Shown here piece after piece: positions 15,401-16,388 of a stretch of 16,388 nt of DNA. The number at the start of each line of letters is the position of its first letter. Within the stretch, counting starts at the first letter, position 1. The translations under genes were made by a program, and so were the position numbers. A model generated the notes under the pieces. It made no database searches, was not told the origin of the DNA, and worked only from the letters and a program-made list of their open reading frames with translations. This DNA comes from Methanosarcinaceae archaeon (GTDB lineage: Archaea; Halobacteriota; Methanosarcinia; Methanosarcinales; Methanosarcinaceae), in the NCBI GenBank assembly GCA_020793555.1, contig DQIO01000305.1, forward strand, positions 1 through 16,388, given 5' to 3'.

Positions 15401-15733
15401 GATATGGATAAATTGACTCAGGTTTTTATAAATCTGTTTGAAAATGCGACCAAGTTCACCCCAAATGATGGTAAAATCACAGTGGCGGCATTTGAGGATA
15501 ACGAGAATATTCACATTACAGTGAGCGACACCGGAATCGGCATTTCAAATGAGGTTATTTCCAATCTGTTTGATAAATTCTATCAGGTCGATGCCTCAAC
15601 TACGCGAAAGTATGGGGGAACCGGAATTGGTCTGTATATCAGTAAACTCATTGTTGAGGTGCACAAAGGCAAGATATGGGCTGAAAGTGAAGAAGGGAGT
15701 GGGACAACGTTCCATGTGCTATTACCAAAGTGA
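12431..15733 (+). CDS. GAF + multi-PAS sensor histidine kinase
   Basis: Encodes 1100 residues with no membrane segment, so a soluble kinase. Domains: an N-terminal GAF-like domain (about 20-165), a coiled coil (about 170-225), five PAS domains (about 226-345, 355-472, 483-595, 606-720 and 731-848), HisKA (about 877-945) and HATPase (about 985-1100). The phosphoacceptor is H886 in FLSNVSHELKTPL. ATP-site motifs are intact: N box NLFENATKF, G1 DTGIGIS, F box FDKFYQ and G2 GGTGIGLYISK. The last PAS has a PAS_3-like end (FEYRIVRPDGSIRHV). No receiver domain is attached and none is encoded in the window, so its response regulator is elsewhere. It starts 3 bases after the FIST stop, a tight operon arrangement. 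Such kinases are numerous in Methanosarcinales. Confidence 0.93.
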   Translation: MDKPVRSSFQYLSISYECALAIGNSLNLSEMLQEVIHTVVHKTNAHRGIIWVKNGAQELQPVANAGINIEDVLAQGEIKDLRDVLNQILKKQQFVLRYEDDTDFLQYCPALTGKEESVLIVPITNVAILYLVYAGREIADEPLANLLASLSKKLSVAIEACTAHENVIKEIQVREKAENKLTKKTEQLVSSQKELQGLYGESEQARKSLLSILEDVTQKEEALKETTELLQSVMDNATDEAIITTDQMGTILIWNEGAKRLLGYEPEEVEGRENIRIFHTKEYLKSGILDVNFKNMIATGKPQTLELDYITKDGKTIPTQTIVSPRFDDDGNFKGMVGMARDITERKQAEEALKKSEEKFRSLFEYGLMGVAITSSEMGWIEVNDHLCELLGYTRDEMVTKTWCEMTHPEDLVHDVEQFNRLVGGEIDNYSMEKRFIRKDGKVIDSIMSVSSIRHPDGSVDYMVAFIQDISNRKKAEENLRASEEKYSTLVEKGNDGIIILQDGLLKFANLIMCEMTGYAKDEIIGKSFLDFVVPEHRKIVWERYEKRLRGHSIPNRYVVEIIPKDMGNISVEINATQIEYEGKPADMAIIRDITARVKVRLELQESQKNITDLIENSPDGIIIANAEGKHIFANNMMCEMLGYGYEELMEITIKEMTPPEDLGKYKKMNDARVCGEEVPNLYERSIIKKDGSIIPVELRTATTVWAGEKCALAFITDITERKKVETAFKESEQRLLRAQEVAHVGDWEFDVKTGVSVWSDEIYSIYGFDPADEIESEIMIAGMHPDDLDYINEKFAGWVKSGEGEPFEYRIVRPDGSIRHVYSPAEVVRDSNGNVVKVYGTALDITDQKDAKESLKTYAEELARSNEELKSLDKMKNEFLSNVSHELKTPLISIKGFSEIVQDELYGPINDQQKKAMSTIIRNSERLSRLINSILYLTIKKSGKDTYAIHPIDITEIIGNALIDISPQANSKELTIENNTLSDLPLIKGDMDKLTQVFINLFENATKFTPNDGKITVAAFEDNENIHITVSDTGIGISNEVISNLFDKFYQVDASTTRKYGGTGIGLYISKLIVEVHKGKIWAESEEGSGTTFHVLLPK

Positions 15734-15940
15734 GGAAATGTTTCTATTGTCTTGTCAACCATAGAATGTTGTTAAATGGAAAAGGTCAAGATATATGTGA
15801 AAAACGGGCGACTACACGTGTGCAGCACGTTCTTACAGTATGAACATGAAACGAGAAAATCCTCGCTGATGCTTATATATTTACTCGGAGTAACACTGTT
15901 CTAAAATATAGTTATTCCAGTATATATTGAACAAAAACTT
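15734..15940. other. Intergenic region after the histidine kinase
   Basis: Only short dyads are visible: TTCTAT (15742-15747) with ATAGAA (15761-15766), and ACGTG/CACGT around 15817-15831. No strong terminator, tRNA or protein gene is seen. TTATATAT near 15874 is TATA-like but has no evident gene behind it. Confidence 0.3.
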
Positions 15941-16012
15941 CACCGCAGAGTACGCTGAGTACACAGAGGATCTTACATTGGCAACTCTGCGCCCTCAGCG
16001 TACTCTGCGGTT
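15941..16012. repeat. Strong palindromic repeat element (ACCGCAGAG... type)
   Basis: ACCGCAGAGTACGCTGAG (15942-15959) is exactly mirrored by CTCAGCGTACTCTGCGGT (15994-16011). A further ACACAGAG on the left faces CTCTGCGC on the right with few mismatches. The arms surround about 17 bases of spacer, so the whole 72-bp unit could form a long hairpin. It resembles the dispersed palindromes with words such as 'accgcagag..cgcagag' found in Methanosarcinales and other genomes. No clear flanking duplication was found. Confidence 0.75.
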
Positions 16013-16388
16013 GAATTCTTATAATACGATGAGTTTGTTTATTCGGTAAAGGATGTGGTCTCAACATATGAGATTTTCATAGATGGTTGGGCCATGAACG
16101 AAAGTGGTTTGTCTGGAATTTGGTATTGGAAGCATTGTATTACACTAATATTATACTTTTCAAGTGAAAATTGTGCTCAACTAATATGTATGCTTCGATG
16201 TGTATCGATTTACAAGAATAAGTTCGCTAACATAAGCGTTGATTTGTGCTGAATTATGTCAGATATCACGTCAAACAGAAAATTAAAAAGATACTGTATG
16301 TTAAATTTGTGTAAGTGAGGGCATTTTCCGAAAATCTCACGTATTAACTGCAATTGGTTTTTAGATGATTCCCAATAGGTAAAGAGCT
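16013..16388. other. Gene-free end of window
   Basis: A 65-codon open frame starting with GTG at 16055 has a weak purine-rich upstream run but no recognisable domain and composition like non-coding sequence. I see no RNA gene or repeat in the remainder. A gene beginning beyond the window edge cannot be excluded. Confidence 0.3.

Noticed and set aside
16055..16252. 65-codon open frame near the window end
   Set aside because: Weak start context, no recognisable domain and no conserved neighbour; kept only as a remark in the gene-free region.
1..16388. CRISPR array or tRNA genes
   Set aside because: No regularly spaced direct repeats and no tRNA-like cloverleaf or T-arm signature were seen on either strand.

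Overview
The window looks like a chromosomal stretch from a cytochrome-containing methanogenic or methanotrophic archaeon, most likely order Methanosarcinales (ANME-2/Methanoperedens-type relatives fit well). Reasons: two copies of the membrane heterodisulfide reductase HdrED, which depends on cytochrome b; an archaeal type-A RNase P RNA; archaeal-style TATA elements with strong Shine-Dalgarno sites; a stand-alone small sulfite-reductase-like protein; and very large multi-PAS histidine kinases. The species cannot be fixed from the sequence alone.

Layout. 1-1270: a rubrerythrin-like di-iron protein and a small siroheme/[4Fe-4S] sulfite-reductase-like protein, same strand, plausibly a redox or sulfite stress pair. 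1350-2130: a palindromic repeat followed by a decayed DDE transposase. 2300-4430: first hdrE-hdrD cassette, ending at a hairpin/T-tract terminator. 4433-5168: a second, unrelated transposase remnant on the minus strand, a 13-bp perfect dyad and a possibly structured leader. 5169-7233: second hdrE-hdrD cassette, the one whose HdrD looks most like the methanogen enzyme, again with a terminator. 7316-8591: two overlapping DUF116 membrane-anchored, cysteine-rich proteins. 8651-8980 (minus): RNase P RNA, convergent with the DUF116 genes and hidden beneath a spurious open frame. 8981-9690: gene-free, containing a 216-bp MITE-like element flanked by a perfect 9-bp direct repeat. 9691-15733: a signalling operon (short coiled-coil protein, triple-PAS protein without a kinase, FIST-domain sensor, and a GAF + 5xPAS histidine kinase of 1100 residues). 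15734-16388: non-coding as far as I can see, with another strong palindromic repeat.

How it fits together. HdrED takes electrons from reduced methanophenazine to the CoM-S-S-CoB heterodisulfide, or runs in reverse in methanotrophs. Two tandem, diverged copies suggest specialised isoforms with different partners or directions. The two DUF116 proteins directly downstream also carry iron-sulfur-type cysteine sets and membrane anchors; their association with hdrED is the most interesting functional hint here. The FIST/PAS/kinase operon is a ligand- and redox-sensing module without a response regulator in the window. The intergenic regions have accumulated mobile-element debris and palindromic repeats.
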